NCBI GenBank assembly: GCA_946477805.1
Contig: CAMKZP010000002.1
Span: forward strand, 1-37,857
Length of the DNA: 37,857 nt
Reading direction: 5' to 3'
Source: an uncultured Enterobacter sp.
Lineage (GTDB): Bacteria > Pseudomonadota > Gammaproteobacteria > Enterobacterales > Enterobacteriaceae
Below, in pieces: positions 10,609 to 20,251 of the stretch (position 1 is the stretch's first letter; the number at the start of each line of letters is the position of its first letter). The translations under genes and the position numbers were made by a program. The notes under the pieces were generated by a model. It was not told where the DNA came from. It did not search any database and saw nothing but the letters and a program-made list of their open reading frames with translations.

Positions 10609-11505
10609 TTATACAAAAATTGACAAAAAGGATCGAGTTTGATCACAGTCAGGGATACCGGCTCTTCCACCCGGACGCGTGCATTTGAGCGCAGCCACAG
10701 CGCTGGCAAAACGCACCGCCTCTTCGACAGATTCCTGTCTTGCAAGGCTCACTGCAAGGGCACCATGGAAGACATCTCCGGCTCCCGTAGTGTCTACGAC
10801 CTTAACTGCAAAAGCAGGTTGATGGGATAGCACGCCTTTATCAAGCCAGTAACAGCCCTGATCGCCGTGCGTTACGTAGACATGTCCATTTGTGATCGTT
10901 TGAGCTTTTTTGAGCGCCTCCCCAGGTTCTTTCAAAGCGACCAGCCGCTCTAGTCCCGGTGCTGAAAACGCCGCATGGTCGCTAAGCTCAACCAAATCGG
11001 CAATATTTTGTGGGGTTGTGTCTGCGTCCAGCACCGTTAAAACGCCCTGCTGGCGCGCTAACGTGAATGCGCGTTTTGCCCCGTCGTGCCAGCGAACGTC
11101 AGCCAGAACGGCATCCCACTGAGAAAAATCAATCTCATCCAGCCAGTCGGCTGTTTCTGGCAGATCCGGGCTTGGATAACTGGCAATAATGCGCTCACCG
11201 TGCACATCAACCAGTACTGCTGACTGTGATGAGCGGGCATTTTCAACCACGCGAGTGTAGCGCGTATTGACGCCCCAGGACTCCAGCTCGGTGAGCAATC
11301 TCCGCCCTGTATCGTCGTCTCCTACCCGTCCAATGAAATCGACTTCTGCCCCCAGTTTTGCCGCTGCAACGGCGGCCGTCGCTGCAGGTCCGCCACCAAC
11401 TTCCGTATAGTTTCTGGCGACAAACTTACCACCTTCTTTAGGTAAATCATCAAGATACCAGATGCGATCCAGCACGGTAATGCCTACACAAGCGATTCGA
11501 GTCAT
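10609..11505 (-). CDS. yihV: 6-deoxy-6-sulfofructose kinase (PfkB family)
   Basis: MTRIACVGITVLDRIWYLDDLPKEGGKFVARNYTEVGGGPAATAAVAAAKLGA and VDTTGAGDVFHGALAV PfkB motifs. Confidence 0.95.
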   Translation of the reverse strand: MTRIACVGITVLDRIWYLDDLPKEGGKFVARNYTEVGGGPAATAAVAAAKLGAEVDFIGRVGDDDTGRRLLTELESWGVNTRYTRVVENARSSQSAVLVDVHGERIIASYPSPDLPETADWLDEIDFSQWDAVLADVRWHDGAKRAFTLARQQGVLTVLDADTTPQNIADLVELSDHAAFSAPGLERLVALKEPGEALKKAQTITNGHVYVTHGDQGCYWLDKGVLSHQPAFAVKVVDTTGAGDVFHGALAVSLARQESVEEAVRFASAVAALKCTRPGGRAGIPDCDQTRSFLSIFV

Positions 11506-11562
11506 GGTGATTCCTTCAGCGTGTTTATGGTGCTTCTATCTTAATGTCGCCATCTGTTTGTT

Positions 11563-11592
11563 AATTGACCGATGTCAATTTTATGATCATAA
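11563..11592. promoter_or_regulatory. Two adjacent perfect palindromes in the yihV/yihU divergent promoter region
   Basis: AATTGAC-CGAT-GTCAATT (11563-11580) immediately followed by TTATGATCATAA (11581-11592); between divergent sulfoquinovose transcription units. Regulator assignment inferred. Confidence 0.55.
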
Positions 11593-11670
11593 ATTACAAA
11601 TACACTCAAAATCAGACAACACAAAACGGCCACAATAGACAGAAAACGACACACATCAACAGGAGGAGTT

Positions 11671-12561
11671 ATGGCAGCAATTGCTTTTATTGGGTTAGGG
11701 CAGATGGGCGCGCCGATGGCGAGCAATCTGCTTAAACAGGGTCATCAGCTTAACGTTTTTGATGTGAATCCTGATGCTGTACAGGTGCTGGCCGAGAAAG
11801 GTGCAAAACCATCACCAACGCCTGCCGGCGCTGCTAAAGGCGCCGATTTCGTCATTACCATGCTGCCTAACGGTGATTTGGTTCGGGCCGTTTTATTTGG
11901 CGAAAACGGTATTTGTGAAGCGTTGTCACCCGAAGCGCTCGTCATTGATATGTCGACAATTCATCCACTACAAACCGACAAACTTATCAATGAGATGGCC
12001 GATCGCGGCTTCAGCATGATGGATGTTCCGGTAGGCCGTACATCGGATCATGCCATCGCCGGAACGCTGCTGCTGTTGGCGGGAGGGACGTCCCGCCAGG
12101 TCGAACGCGCTACCCCAGTACTGATGGCAATGGGCAATGAGTTAATTGAGGCGGGCGGCCCCGGAATGGGGATCCGAGTCAAATTAATCAACAACTACAT
12201 GAGTATCGCCCTTAACGCGTTGTCCGCCGAGGCCGCCGTGCTCTGTGAAGCGCTGGGGCTCTCTTTCGACGTAGCGCTCAAGGTCATGAGCGGTACCGCT
12301 GCCGGAAAAGGCCACTTCACCACCTCCTGGCCGAACAAAGTGCTGAAAGGCGATCTCTCTCCGGCATTCATGATTGATCTTGCGCATAAGGATTTAGGGA
12401 TCGCCCTGGACCTGGCTAATCAGCTACACGTCCCAATGCCGCTCGGTGCAGCATCCCGTGAGGTCTATAACCAGGCACGCGCTGCAGGACGCGGTCGTGA
12501 AGACTGGAGTGCCATTCTCGAACAGGTTCGCGCGTCTGCCGGGCTAAAAAACCAACACTGA
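11671..12561 (+). CDS. yihU: 3-sulfolactaldehyde reductase (beta-hydroxyacid dehydrogenase family)
   Basis: [23 protein letters not shown] Rossmann motif, [40 protein letters not shown]. Confidence 0.95.
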   Translation: MAAIAFIGLGQMGAPMASNLLKQGHQLNVFDVNPDAVQVLAEKGAKPSPTPAGAAKGADFVITMLPNGDLVRAVLFGENGICEALSPEALVIDMSTIHPLQTDKLINEMADRGFSMMDVPVGRTSDHAIAGTLLLLAGGTSRQVERATPVLMAMGNELIEAGGPGMGIRVKLINNYMSIALNALSAEAAVLCEALGLSFDVALKVMSGTAAGKGHFTTSWPNKVLKGDLSPAFMIDLAHKDLGIALDLANQLHVPMPLGAASREVYNQARAAGRGREDWSAILEQVRASAGLKNQH

Positions 12562-12580
12562 TAAGCAAAAGGACTATGGA

Positions 12581-13456
12581 ATGACAACATATACCCTAAT
12601 GGACATCACTCGTCCCTCCGGCGGTTTTGCCATGCTTGCCGTCGATCAGCGTGAAGCGATGCGCATGATGTTCTCTGCGGCGGGCGTACCCGCGCCAGTC
12701 ACCGATAAGCAGTTAACAGATTTCAAAGTGAATACGGCAAAGATTGTGTCGCCGTATGCGTCCGCCATTCTGGTCGATCGGCAATTTTGCTATCGCCAGA
12801 TAGTCGAGCAAAACGCCATAGCGCAAAGCTGCGCGATGATTGTTGCCGCCGACAAATTCATTCCAGGCAACGGCCTCCCGGTAGATAGCGTAGTGATTGA
12901 CAGGAATATCGATCCGCAGGCGGTTAAACGCGATGGAGGCAAAGCGCTGAAGCTTCTGGTGCTGTGGCGTAGCGATGAAGATCCGCAGCAGCGCCTGGAG
13001 ATGGTGCGTGAGTTTAACCAGCTTTGCCACGCGAATGGCTTGCTCAGCATTATCGAACCGGTCGTGCGCCCGCCGCGTCGCGGGGATGTATTTGATCGCG
13101 AGCAGGCAATTATTGATGCGGCAAAAGAGCTGGGAGATAGCGGAGCAGACCTTTACAAAGTCGAGATGCCGCTGGCCGGTATAGGAACGCAGCAGGAGCT
13201 GCTGACCGCATCGCAGAAGCTGAACGAGCAGATCAACATGCCTTGGGTGATCCTCTCGTCCGGCGTAGATGAAAAGCTATTCCCGCGCGCCGTGCGTATG
13301 GCGATGCAGGCCGGAGCTTCAGGATTCTTAGCCGGCCGTGCCGTCTGGTCTTCTGTGGTTGGACTGCCGGAAACCGAACTCATGCTGCGAGATATTTCCG
13401 TTCCAAAACTGCAACGCTTAGGTGAGATCGTCGACGAAATGATGGCCCGCCGCTAA
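12581..13456 (+). CDS. yihT: 6-deoxy-6-sulfofructose-1-phosphate aldolase
   Basis: Class I aldolase (LacD-like): [40 protein letters not shown]. Confidence 0.95.
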   Translation: MTTYTLMDITRPSGGFAMLAVDQREAMRMMFSAAGVPAPVTDKQLTDFKVNTAKIVSPYASAILVDRQFCYRQIVEQNAIAQSCAMIVAADKFIPGNGLPVDSVVIDRNIDPQAVKRDGGKALKLLVLWRSDEDPQQRLEMVREFNQLCHANGLLSIIEPVVRPPRRGDVFDREQAIIDAAKELGDSGADLYKVEMPLAGIGTQQELLTASQKLNEQINMPWVILSSGVDEKLFPRAVRMAMQAGASGFLAGRAVWSSVVGLPETELMLRDISVPKLQRLGEIVDEMMARR

Positions 13457-13472
13457 TTCAAGGAGAGCAAAG

Positions 13473-14714
13473 ATGAAATGGTTTAACACACTGAGCCACA
13501 ATCGCTGGCTGGAGCAAGAAACTGACCGCATTTTTGATTTTGGCAAGAACGCCGTAGTTCCCACCGGTTTTGGCTGGCTCGGCAACACCGGGCAGGTAAA
13601 AGCAGAAGTCGGAACCCATCTTTGGATCACCGCACGCATGTTGCACGTCTACTCTGTAGCCGCAGCCATGGGGCGTCCCGGTGCGATGGCGCTGGTCGAT
13701 CACGGTATCAAAGCCCTGAACGGTGCACTTCGTGACAAGCAATATGGCGGCTGGTACGCCTGTGTAAATGACGAGGGCGTTGTCGATGCCTCCAAACAGG
13801 GTTATCAGCACTTCTTCGTGCTTCTGGGGGCCGCCAGCGCCGTCACAACCGGTCATCCTGAGGCGCGCCAGCTGCTCAATGAGGTTATTGACGTCATCGA
13901 GAAGTACTTCTGGAGCGAGCAGGAGCAGATGTGTCTGGAATCCTGGGATGAAGCCTTTAGTAAAACGGAAGATTACCGTGGCGGTAACGCCAACATGCAC
14001 GCCGTGGAAGCTTTCCTGATCGTCTATGACGTCACGCATGATCGTAAATGGCTGGACCGCGCCCTGCGTATCACCTCGGTGATTATTCACGATGTCGCCC
14101 GCAAGGGGGAGTATCGCGTGAATGAGCATTTCGACACCAACTGGAACCCTATCCGCGATTACAACAAAGATAACCCTGCCCACCGCTTCCGCGCTTACGG
14201 CGGTACGCCTGGCCACTGGATCGAGTGGGGCCGACTGATGCTGCACCTGCGCGCCGCGCTGGAAGCCCGCTTTGAAACGCCGCCAGAGTGGCTACTGGAA
14301 GATGCGAAAGGGCTTTTCCACGCCACTATCCGCGACGCCTGGGCACCCGACGGGGCCGATGGCTTTGTTTATACCGTGGACTGGGATGGCAAGCCCATTG
14401 TTCGCGAGCGCGTGCGCTGGCCGATTGTAGAAGCCATGGGTACCGCCTATGCGCTGTACACCGTCACCGGTGATGAACAGTACGAAACCTGGTATCAGCA
14501 GTGGTGGGATTACTGCATCAAATATCTGATGGACTACGAAAATGGTTCCTGGTGGCAGGAGCTGGATACCAACAACGAAGTCACGACCAAAGTCTGGGAC
14601 GGCAAGCAGGATATTTATCATCTGCTGCATTGCCTTGTGATCCCACGCCTCCCTCTGGCTCCGGGGCTTGCCCCAGCTGTCGCGGCCGGGCTGCTGGACG
14701 TGAATGCTAAATAA
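13473..14714 (+). CDS. yihS: Sulfoquinovose isomerase (AGE/YihS family)
   Basis: [41 protein letters not shown]..., N-acylglucosamine 2-epimerase fold family; operon context. Confidence 0.95.
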   Translation: MKWFNTLSHNRWLEQETDRIFDFGKNAVVPTGFGWLGNTGQVKAEVGTHLWITARMLHVYSVAAAMGRPGAMALVDHGIKALNGALRDKQYGGWYACVNDEGVVDASKQGYQHFFVLLGAASAVTTGHPEARQLLNEVIDVIEKYFWSEQEQMCLESWDEAFSKTEDYRGGNANMHAVEAFLIVYDVTHDRKWLDRALRITSVIIHDVARKGEYRVNEHFDTNWNPIRDYNKDNPAHRFRAYGGTPGHWIEWGRLMLHLRAALEARFETPPEWLLEDAKGLFHATIRDAWAPDGADGFVYTVDWDGKPIVRERVRWPIVEAMGTAYALYTVTGDEQYETWYQQWWDYCIKYLMDYENGSWWQELDTNNEVTTKVWDGKQDIYHLLHCLVIPRLPLAPGLAPAVAAGLLDVNAK

Positions 14715-14745
14715 TCCCCGTTGATAAAGTCACGAGGCTACGCAA

Positions 14746-15624
14746 ATGCATAAAAGTGGACAAACCGTGGTACTGCGCGCGGGCGAGTATGAGGCGAAAA
14801 TTGTCACCACCGGCGCAGGGCTGGCTCAGCTAACGCGCGGCGGTCGTCATCTTACGCTTACGCATAAGCCGGAAGATATGCCCCCCGCTCATCTGGGGAA
14901 AGTACTCCTTCCCTGGCCGAATCGCGTCGCTGAGGGCAGTTATACGTTTGACAACAAAACGTTGCAGCTCGCAATCAATGACCGCGTTTCCTGTGCGGCG
15001 ATCCACGGCCTACTGGCATGGCATAACTGGCAAATCGCCCGGCAGGCTGAAAACGAAGTGGTGCTGACAGCCTTTCTGCCGCCGAACTACGGTTATCCCT
15101 TTATGCTGCAGGCTGAAGTGACCTGGACCTTAAACAGCATTGCGGGCCTTGAGGCCCGCATCTGCGCCACGAATATCGGCGATACCGACGCGCCTTATGG
15201 TGCGGGCGCTCATCCCTATCTGACCTGCGATTTAGAAAAAATAGACCGGTGTGAACTTTTGCTGCCGCCGTCGCGGCTGTTCAACCCTGATACCCGGAGA
15301 TACTCCTGCACAGAAGATGCAGACCTGAATTTCTCAACGCCACGACCCATTGGTACTACCCGTATCGATCACTGCTTTAACGTCACCGAACAGGAAGCGT
15401 CATGGGAAGTGCGATTAACAAGCCCCAGTCAACGAATGACAGCCTGGCTGCGCGGCTCACAGCCATGGATCCAAATCTATTCCGGTGAAAAATTATCCCG
15501 ATCGGGGCTGGCGGTTGAGCCGATGAGTTGCCCACCCGGCGCGTTTAATTCCGCGATAGGACTGGTCCGGCTGTCTCCTGGAGAAAGCCACCAGTTGTGG
15601 TTTGCCATCGGCGGTGACCTATAA
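14746..15624 (+). CDS. yihR: Aldose-1-epimerase family protein, probable sulfoquinovose mutarotase
   Basis: GalM-like sequence (HGLLAWHNW, GAGAHPYLT, WIQIYSGE, LAVEPMSCPPGAFN); position between yihS and yihQ as in E. coli. Confidence 0.9.
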   Translation: MHKSGQTVVLRAGEYEAKIVTTGAGLAQLTRGGRHLTLTHKPEDMPPAHLGKVLLPWPNRVAEGSYTFDNKTLQLAINDRVSCAAIHGLLAWHNWQIARQAENEVVLTAFLPPNYGYPFMLQAEVTWTLNSIAGLEARICATNIGDTDAPYGAGAHPYLTCDLEKIDRCELLLPPSRLFNPDTRRYSCTEDADLNFSTPRPIGTTRIDHCFNVTEQEASWEVRLTSPSQRMTAWLRGSQPWIQIYSGEKLSRSGLAVEPMSCPPGAFNSAIGLVRLSPGESHQLWFAIGGDL

Positions 15625-15668
15625 AAAACAATTAAAATCATGGCGATATAATAATAACGGAGATAACG

Positions 15669-17711
15669 ATGAACGTCCCCCCTGCAGGCTGCAAAAATAT
15701 TTCGCTCATTGTGACGGATAACGGATTTACCCTGTCCCTGGAAAATCGCCTGATTTTACGTCACAGCCAGGAGGCCCCCTGTCTGTGGGTCGGTGAAGGG
15801 ACCGCTGATATTGAAATGTATCGCGGTAATTTTAATATTCAGGATCGGCTACACGAGAAGATTGCGCTACCCGATGCCGCTGTCACGCCACTGCGTGACG
15901 GATGGGTTATTCACTTCACCCGTGCGGATAGCGTGAGCGCCACGCTTTATGTTAGCACCGAGCCTCAGGGCCGCCTGAAGCTGAAGCTTGAAAACGGGTC
16001 TTCTTCCCACAACCGCATCTGGCTACGTCTCGCGGCGCACGAAGAGGATCATATTTACGGCTGCGGCGAGCAGTTCTCCTGTTTTGATCTGCGCGGTAAA
16101 CCGTTCCCGCTGTGGACCAGTGAACAGGGGGTTGGACGTAATAAAAAAAGCTATATCACCTGGCTCGCGGATTGCCATGAAAATGCCGGGGGCGATTATT
16201 ACTGGACCTTTTTCCCGCAGCCTACGTTCGTGAGTACGCAGAAATATTATTGCCACGTCGACAACAGCTGCTACATGAATTTCGACTTCAGCGCACCCGA
16301 GTTTCACGAACTGGCGTTTTGGGAAAATAACGCAACTCTACGCTTCGAGTGCGCGGAGACTTACGTCGCGCTACTGGAAAAACTCACCGCCTTGCTGGGC
16401 CGACAGCCAGAGCTGCCGGACTGGGTTTATGACGGTATCACGCTCGGCATCCAGGGCGGTGCGGATGTCTGCCAGCAAAAGCTCGACGCGATGCGCAAAG
16501 GTGGCGTCAGGGTCAATGGCATCTGGGCGCAGGACTGGTCCGGTACGCGGATGACCTCGTTCGGCAAACGCGTGATGTGGAACTGGAAAGGGAGCGATGA
16601 ACTTTATCCGCAGTTGAGCGATCGCATCAGGCAATGGAACGCCGAAGGGGTGCAATTTCTCTCTTACATCAATCCTTATCTCGCCAGCGACAAAGAGTTA
16701 TGCAAAGAGGCCGCAGCGCTGGGCTATCTGACGAAAGACGCACACGGCAATGATTACCATGTTGATTTCGGCGAGTTTTACGCGGGCGTCCTCGACCTCA
16801 CACATCCAGACGCCTACGACTGGTATAAGAATCTCATCAAGCAGAATCTGATTGCGTCAGGTTGCGGTGGTTGGATGGCGGATTTTGGTGAATACCTGCC
16901 GACCGATACCTTCTTGCACAATGGCGTCAGCGCCGAAATCATGCATAACGCGTGGCCTGCGCTGTGGGCAAAATGCAATTACGAGGCGCTGGAGGAAACC
17001 GGTAAGACTGGCGACGTTCTGTTTTTCATGCGGGCGGGTTATACCGGCAGCCAGAAGTACTCCACCATGATGTGGGCTGGCGATCAAAACGTCGACTGGA
17101 GCCTCGACGATGGCCTCGCCTCTGTCATTCCTGCTGCACTTTCACTGGCGATGAGCGGGCATGGCCTGCATCACAGCGATATCGGCGGCTATACCACTCT
17201 GTATGGCATGAAGCGAAGCAAGGAGCTGCTTCTACGCTGGTGCGACTTCAGCGCTTTTACCCCCATGATGCGGACGCATGAAGGCAATCGCCCCGGGGAT
17301 AACTGGCAGTTCGACAGTGATGATGAAACCATCGCCCATTTCGCTCGTATGACAACCGTCTTTACCACCCTGAAACCCTATATCAAACACGCCGTGGCGC
17401 AGAACGCTAAAACCGGCCTGCCGGTGATGCGCCCGTTATTTATTCACTATGAGGATGATCCCCGCACTTACACCCTGAAATATCAGTATTTGTTTGGCCG
17501 CGACCTGCTCGTCGCACCGGTATATGAAGAGGGCCGCAGCGATTGGGCGGTATACCTGCCTGAGGATAGCTGGATCAACGCATGGACCGGGGAAAGGTTT
17601 GGGGGCGGAGACGTAACCGTCAGCGCGCCCATAGGTAAACCGCCAGTGTTTTACCGTAAACAGAGCGAATGGCACATGTTGTTTGCCTCGCTTCGCCAGA
17701 TTAACTCCTGA
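15669..17711 (+). CDS. yihQ: Sulfoquinovosidase (GH31)
   Basis: GH31 family sequence; WMADFGEYLPTD nucleophile region and WAGDQNVDWS; cluster context. Confidence 0.96.
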   Translation: MNVPPAGCKNISLIVTDNGFTLSLENRLILRHSQEAPCLWVGEGTADIEMYRGNFNIQDRLHEKIALPDAAVTPLRDGWVIHFTRADSVSATLYVSTEPQGRLKLKLENGSSSHNRIWLRLAAHEEDHIYGCGEQFSCFDLRGKPFPLWTSEQGVGRNKKSYITWLADCHENAGGDYYWTFFPQPTFVSTQKYYCHVDNSCYMNFDFSAPEFHELAFWENNATLRFECAETYVALLEKLTALLGRQPELPDWVYDGITLGIQGGADVCQQKLDAMRKGGVRVNGIWAQDWSGTRMTSFGKRVMWNWKGSDELYPQLSDRIRQWNAEGVQFLSYINPYLASDKELCKEAAALGYLTKDAHGNDYHVDFGEFYAGVLDLTHPDAYDWYKNLIKQNLIASGCGGWMADFGEYLPTDTFLHNGVSAEIMHNAWPALWAKCNYEALEETGKTGDVLFFMRAGYTGSQKYSTMMWAGDQNVDWSLDDGLASVIPAALSLAMSGHGLHHSDIGGYTTLYGMKRSKELLLRWCDFSAFTPMMRTHEGNRPGDNWQFDSDDETIAHFARMTTVFTTLKPYIKHAVAQNAKTGLPVMRPLFIHYEDDPRTYTLKYQYLFGRDLLVAPVYEEGRSDWAVYLPEDSWINAWTGERFGGGDVTVSAPIGKPPVFYRKQSEWHMLFASLRQINS

Positions 17712-17728
17712 CTCAACAAGGATGAATT

Positions 17729-18643
17729 ATGGAATTTTTCACACTGTTCACGCCTGACGGCATTGCGCTTGACAACACGACGATAGCCCTGGTTATCGCC
17801 ATTATGTTCCTGTATACCTTCGTCGGAATCTGCGCGGGCTTTGGCGGCGCGCTGACCACCATGCCGCTCATCACGCTACTGCTGCCTTTGAAAATGGCCG
17901 CGCCGATGTCGGTCATTGTCGGCACAGCGACCGCCCTGTACGCGACGTGGCTTTCCCGTAAGGAGACCAACTGGAAGTCGGCCATGGTGCTAATCCTGTT
18001 TTCCTTCGCCGGGATCCCAGTTGGAATTTACGCTCTCTCTTACTTCCCCGATTACATAATGAAAATAGGCCTGGGGGGCTTTCTAATTCTCTACTCCTTC
18101 TACAGCCTCTTTATTCCACGCCTGCCGGTGTATGACAAAAACTGGATCGCCATGCCTACGGGTGTTATTGCCGGTGCGCTGGGCTCTGCATTTTCTACTA
18201 ACGGGCCGCCGGTTGTAATTTACGGCATGCTGCGTAATCTTGCTCCGGCTGCTTTCCGCGGCACGCTGAACGCTTTTTTCACCGCCAATAACATCGCTAT
18301 TATTGGTGGCCTGACTACCAGCGGCATTTTAACCATCTCTACCGTCAAGCTGGTGGCATTCTGCATCCCGACCATGATCCTTGGGTCGCTGGTTGGTCAA
18401 TACGTACATAAGCGTATTCCTGTTAACGTCTTCCGCGTTGTGGTCTTTTTACTTCTTATCACCTCCGGCGCGATGTTAATCAAAGGCGCACTCGGCATTC
18501 CAACGTTAACCGCCCTATTGCCTGTCTTTGCAACCTTAGCGCTGCTGCAAATTCTCTTTGGGAAAAAAGTTGCCGCTATTCGTGCAGAGGAACAGGCGAA
18601 AGCAAAGGAAAGTGAGCCCAAAAATGCCCCTGCAGAGCAGTAA
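17729..18643 (+). CDS. TauE/SafE-family membrane permease, candidate sulfonate exporter in the sulfoquinovose operon
   Basis: 304-aa multi-TM protein with TauE/SafE-like repeats (GFGGALTTMPLITLLLPLKMAAPMSVIVGTATAL; GALGSAFSTNGPPVVIYGML); 17 bp after yihQ. Confidence 0.85.
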   Translation: MEFFTLFTPDGIALDNTTIALVIAIMFLYTFVGICAGFGGALTTMPLITLLLPLKMAAPMSVIVGTATALYATWLSRKETNWKSAMVLILFSFAGIPVGIYALSYFPDYIMKIGLGGFLILYSFYSLFIPRLPVYDKNWIAMPTGVIAGALGSAFSTNGPPVVIYGMLRNLAPAAFRGTLNAFFTANNIAIIGGLTTSGILTISTVKLVAFCIPTMILGSLVGQYVHKRIPVNVFRVVVFLLLITSGAMLIKGALGIPTLTALLPVFATLALLQILFGKKVAAIRAEEQAKAKESEPKNAPAEQ

Positions 18644-18710
18644 GATCATTGCCTTACGCTTTGTCCATTAGAGATAAATGTTCCCGGGGACGGGCGGTGT
18701 TGACTCGAAA

Positions 18711-18730
18711 TAGCGCTCTTCGGAGCGCTA
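18711..18730 (+). promoter_or_regulatory. Perfect 8-bp hairpin with UUCG tetraloop just upstream of the yihO Shine-Dalgarno
   Basis: TAGCGCTC-TTCG-GAGCGCTA immediately followed by TGAGGATTGAATATG. Confidence 0.7.
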
Positions 18731-18742
18731 TGAGGATTGAAT

Positions 18743-20173
18743 ATGAATCAAAATCCTGATCCGTTGACGTTGAAGCTAAGCCTGCGTGAAAAATTTGCCT
18801 ATGGGATAGGTGACTTAGGCTCAAACCTGATGCTCAGCATCGGAACGTTGTATCTGCTGAAATTCTATACCGACGAGTTAGGGATACCGGCCATTTACGG
18901 CGGCATTATTTTCCTTGTCGCGAAATTCTTCACCGCCTTTACCGACATGCTGACCGGCGTGCTGCTGGACTCCCGGCGTAACATCGGTGCCAGGGGCAAA
19001 TTCAGGCCGTTTATTCTGTACGCCTCCGTCCCGGTAGCGCTGGTCGCCACGGCGCAGTTTATGGTCAACGACTTTAGCCTGACGGTGAAAACGGCCCTCG
19101 CTACCGCGCTGTTCATGCTGTTCGGCCTCTGCTACAGCCTGATGAACTGCTCCTACGGCGCAATGGTCCCGGCAATGACCAAAAACCCGAACGAGCGCGC
19201 GCAGCTTGCGGCCTGGCGCCAGGGCGGCGCAACGGTTGGGCTGTTGCTCTGCACCGTCGGCTTTATGCCCATTCAGGCGCTGTTCGCCAGCCAGCCTTCG
19301 CTCGGCTACATGGTGGCCGCGCTGGTGTTCGTCACCGGCGGCCTGTTCTGCATGTGGTGGTGCTATAGCGGGGTGAAAGAGCGCTACGTGGAGCTCACGC
19401 CCGATCATCATAAGCCCGGCATTCTGAAATCGTTTTGTGCGATTTTCCGTAATCCTCCGCTGCTGGTGCTGTGCATCGCCAACCTGTGTACCCTCGCCGC
19501 CTTCAACATCAAGCTGGCGATACAGGTCTACTACACCCAGTACGTGCTAAACGATCTGCATCTGCTGTCGTGGATGGGCTTTTTCAGCATGGGCTGCATT
19601 CTGATTGGCGTGTTTCTGGTGCCCGGCGCGGTTAAGCGTTTTGGCAAGAAGCCCGTTTATCTGGGCGGGCTGACGCTGTGGGCAGTGGGCGACGTGCTGA
19701 ACTTCTTCTGGGGGAGTGGCTCCCTGCTCTTCGTGCTCTTTTCCTGCATGGCCTTTTTCGGCACGGCATTTGTGAACAGCCTCAACTGGGCGCTGGTGTC
19801 GGATACGGTTGATTACGGCGAGTGGAAAACCGGCATCCGCGCAGAAGGGTCGGTGTATACCGGCTACACTTTCTCGCGCAAAATTTCTGCCGCCCTCGCC
19901 GGTTTTCTGCCCGGCATTATGCTGACCCAGATTGGCTATATCCCGCATGCGGTGCAAAGTGACGGCACGCTGCTTGGGCTGCGCCAGCTTATCTTCCTCT
20001 GGCCGTGCGGCCTGGCGATTACCGCAGCCATTACCATGGGGCTTTTTTATAAACTTAACGAAGCGCGCTTCGCGATGATTATTGAGGAGATAGGTCAGCG
20101 GAAAAAAGCGGCAAGCTTTTCCCTGACGTTCACTCCGGAAAAGCAGGTAACTGCCACCAGCCCATCGCCATAA
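18743..20173 (+). CDS. yihO: GPH-family (MFS) sugar/sulfoquinovose transporter, YihO-like
   Basis: DPLTLKLSLREKFAYGIGDLGSNLMLSIGTLYLLKFYTDELGIPAIYGGIIF...; resembles E. coli YihO as I recall it. ATG at 18743 has SD GAGG; track start 18737 is TTG. Confidence 0.85.
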   Translation: MNQNPDPLTLKLSLREKFAYGIGDLGSNLMLSIGTLYLLKFYTDELGIPAIYGGIIFLVAKFFTAFTDMLTGVLLDSRRNIGARGKFRPFILYASVPVALVATAQFMVNDFSLTVKTALATALFMLFGLCYSLMNCSYGAMVPAMTKNPNERAQLAAWRQGGATVGLLLCTVGFMPIQALFASQPSLGYMVAALVFVTGGLFCMWWCYSGVKERYVELTPDHHKPGILKSFCAIFRNPPLLVLCIANLCTLAAFNIKLAIQVYYTQYVLNDLHLLSWMGFFSMGCILIGVFLVPGAVKRFGKKPVYLGGLTLWAVGDVLNFFWGSGSLLFVLFSCMAFFGTAFVNSLNWALVSDTVDYGEWKTGIRAEGSVYTGYTFSRKISAALAGFLPGIMLTQIGYIPHAVQSDGTLLGLRQLIFLWPCGLAITAAITMGLFYKLNEARFAMIIEEIGQRKKAASFSLTFTPEKQVTATSPSP

Positions 20174-20207
20174 AAAAAAAGCCGCTGAGCGATCGGCGGC
20201 TTTTTTA
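20172..20207. terminator. Bidirectional Rho-independent terminator between yihO and typA
   Basis: AAAAAAAAAGCCGC-tgagcgatcg-GCGGCTTTTTTA, with T tracts on both strands. Confidence 0.85.
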
Positions 20208-20209
20208 TT

Positions 20210-20242
20210 GCCGGGCGGCGCTCGCGCGTGCCCGGCCTACGG
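20210..20242. repeat. REP element
   Basis: GCCGGGCGGCGCTCGCGCGTGCCCGGCCTACGG. Confidence 0.8.
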
Positions 20243-20251
20243 AGTACCGTA

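Noticed and set aside
13458-14246. 262-aa minus-strand ORF opposite yihS
   Set aside because: Antisense shadow of yihS with no family resemblance.
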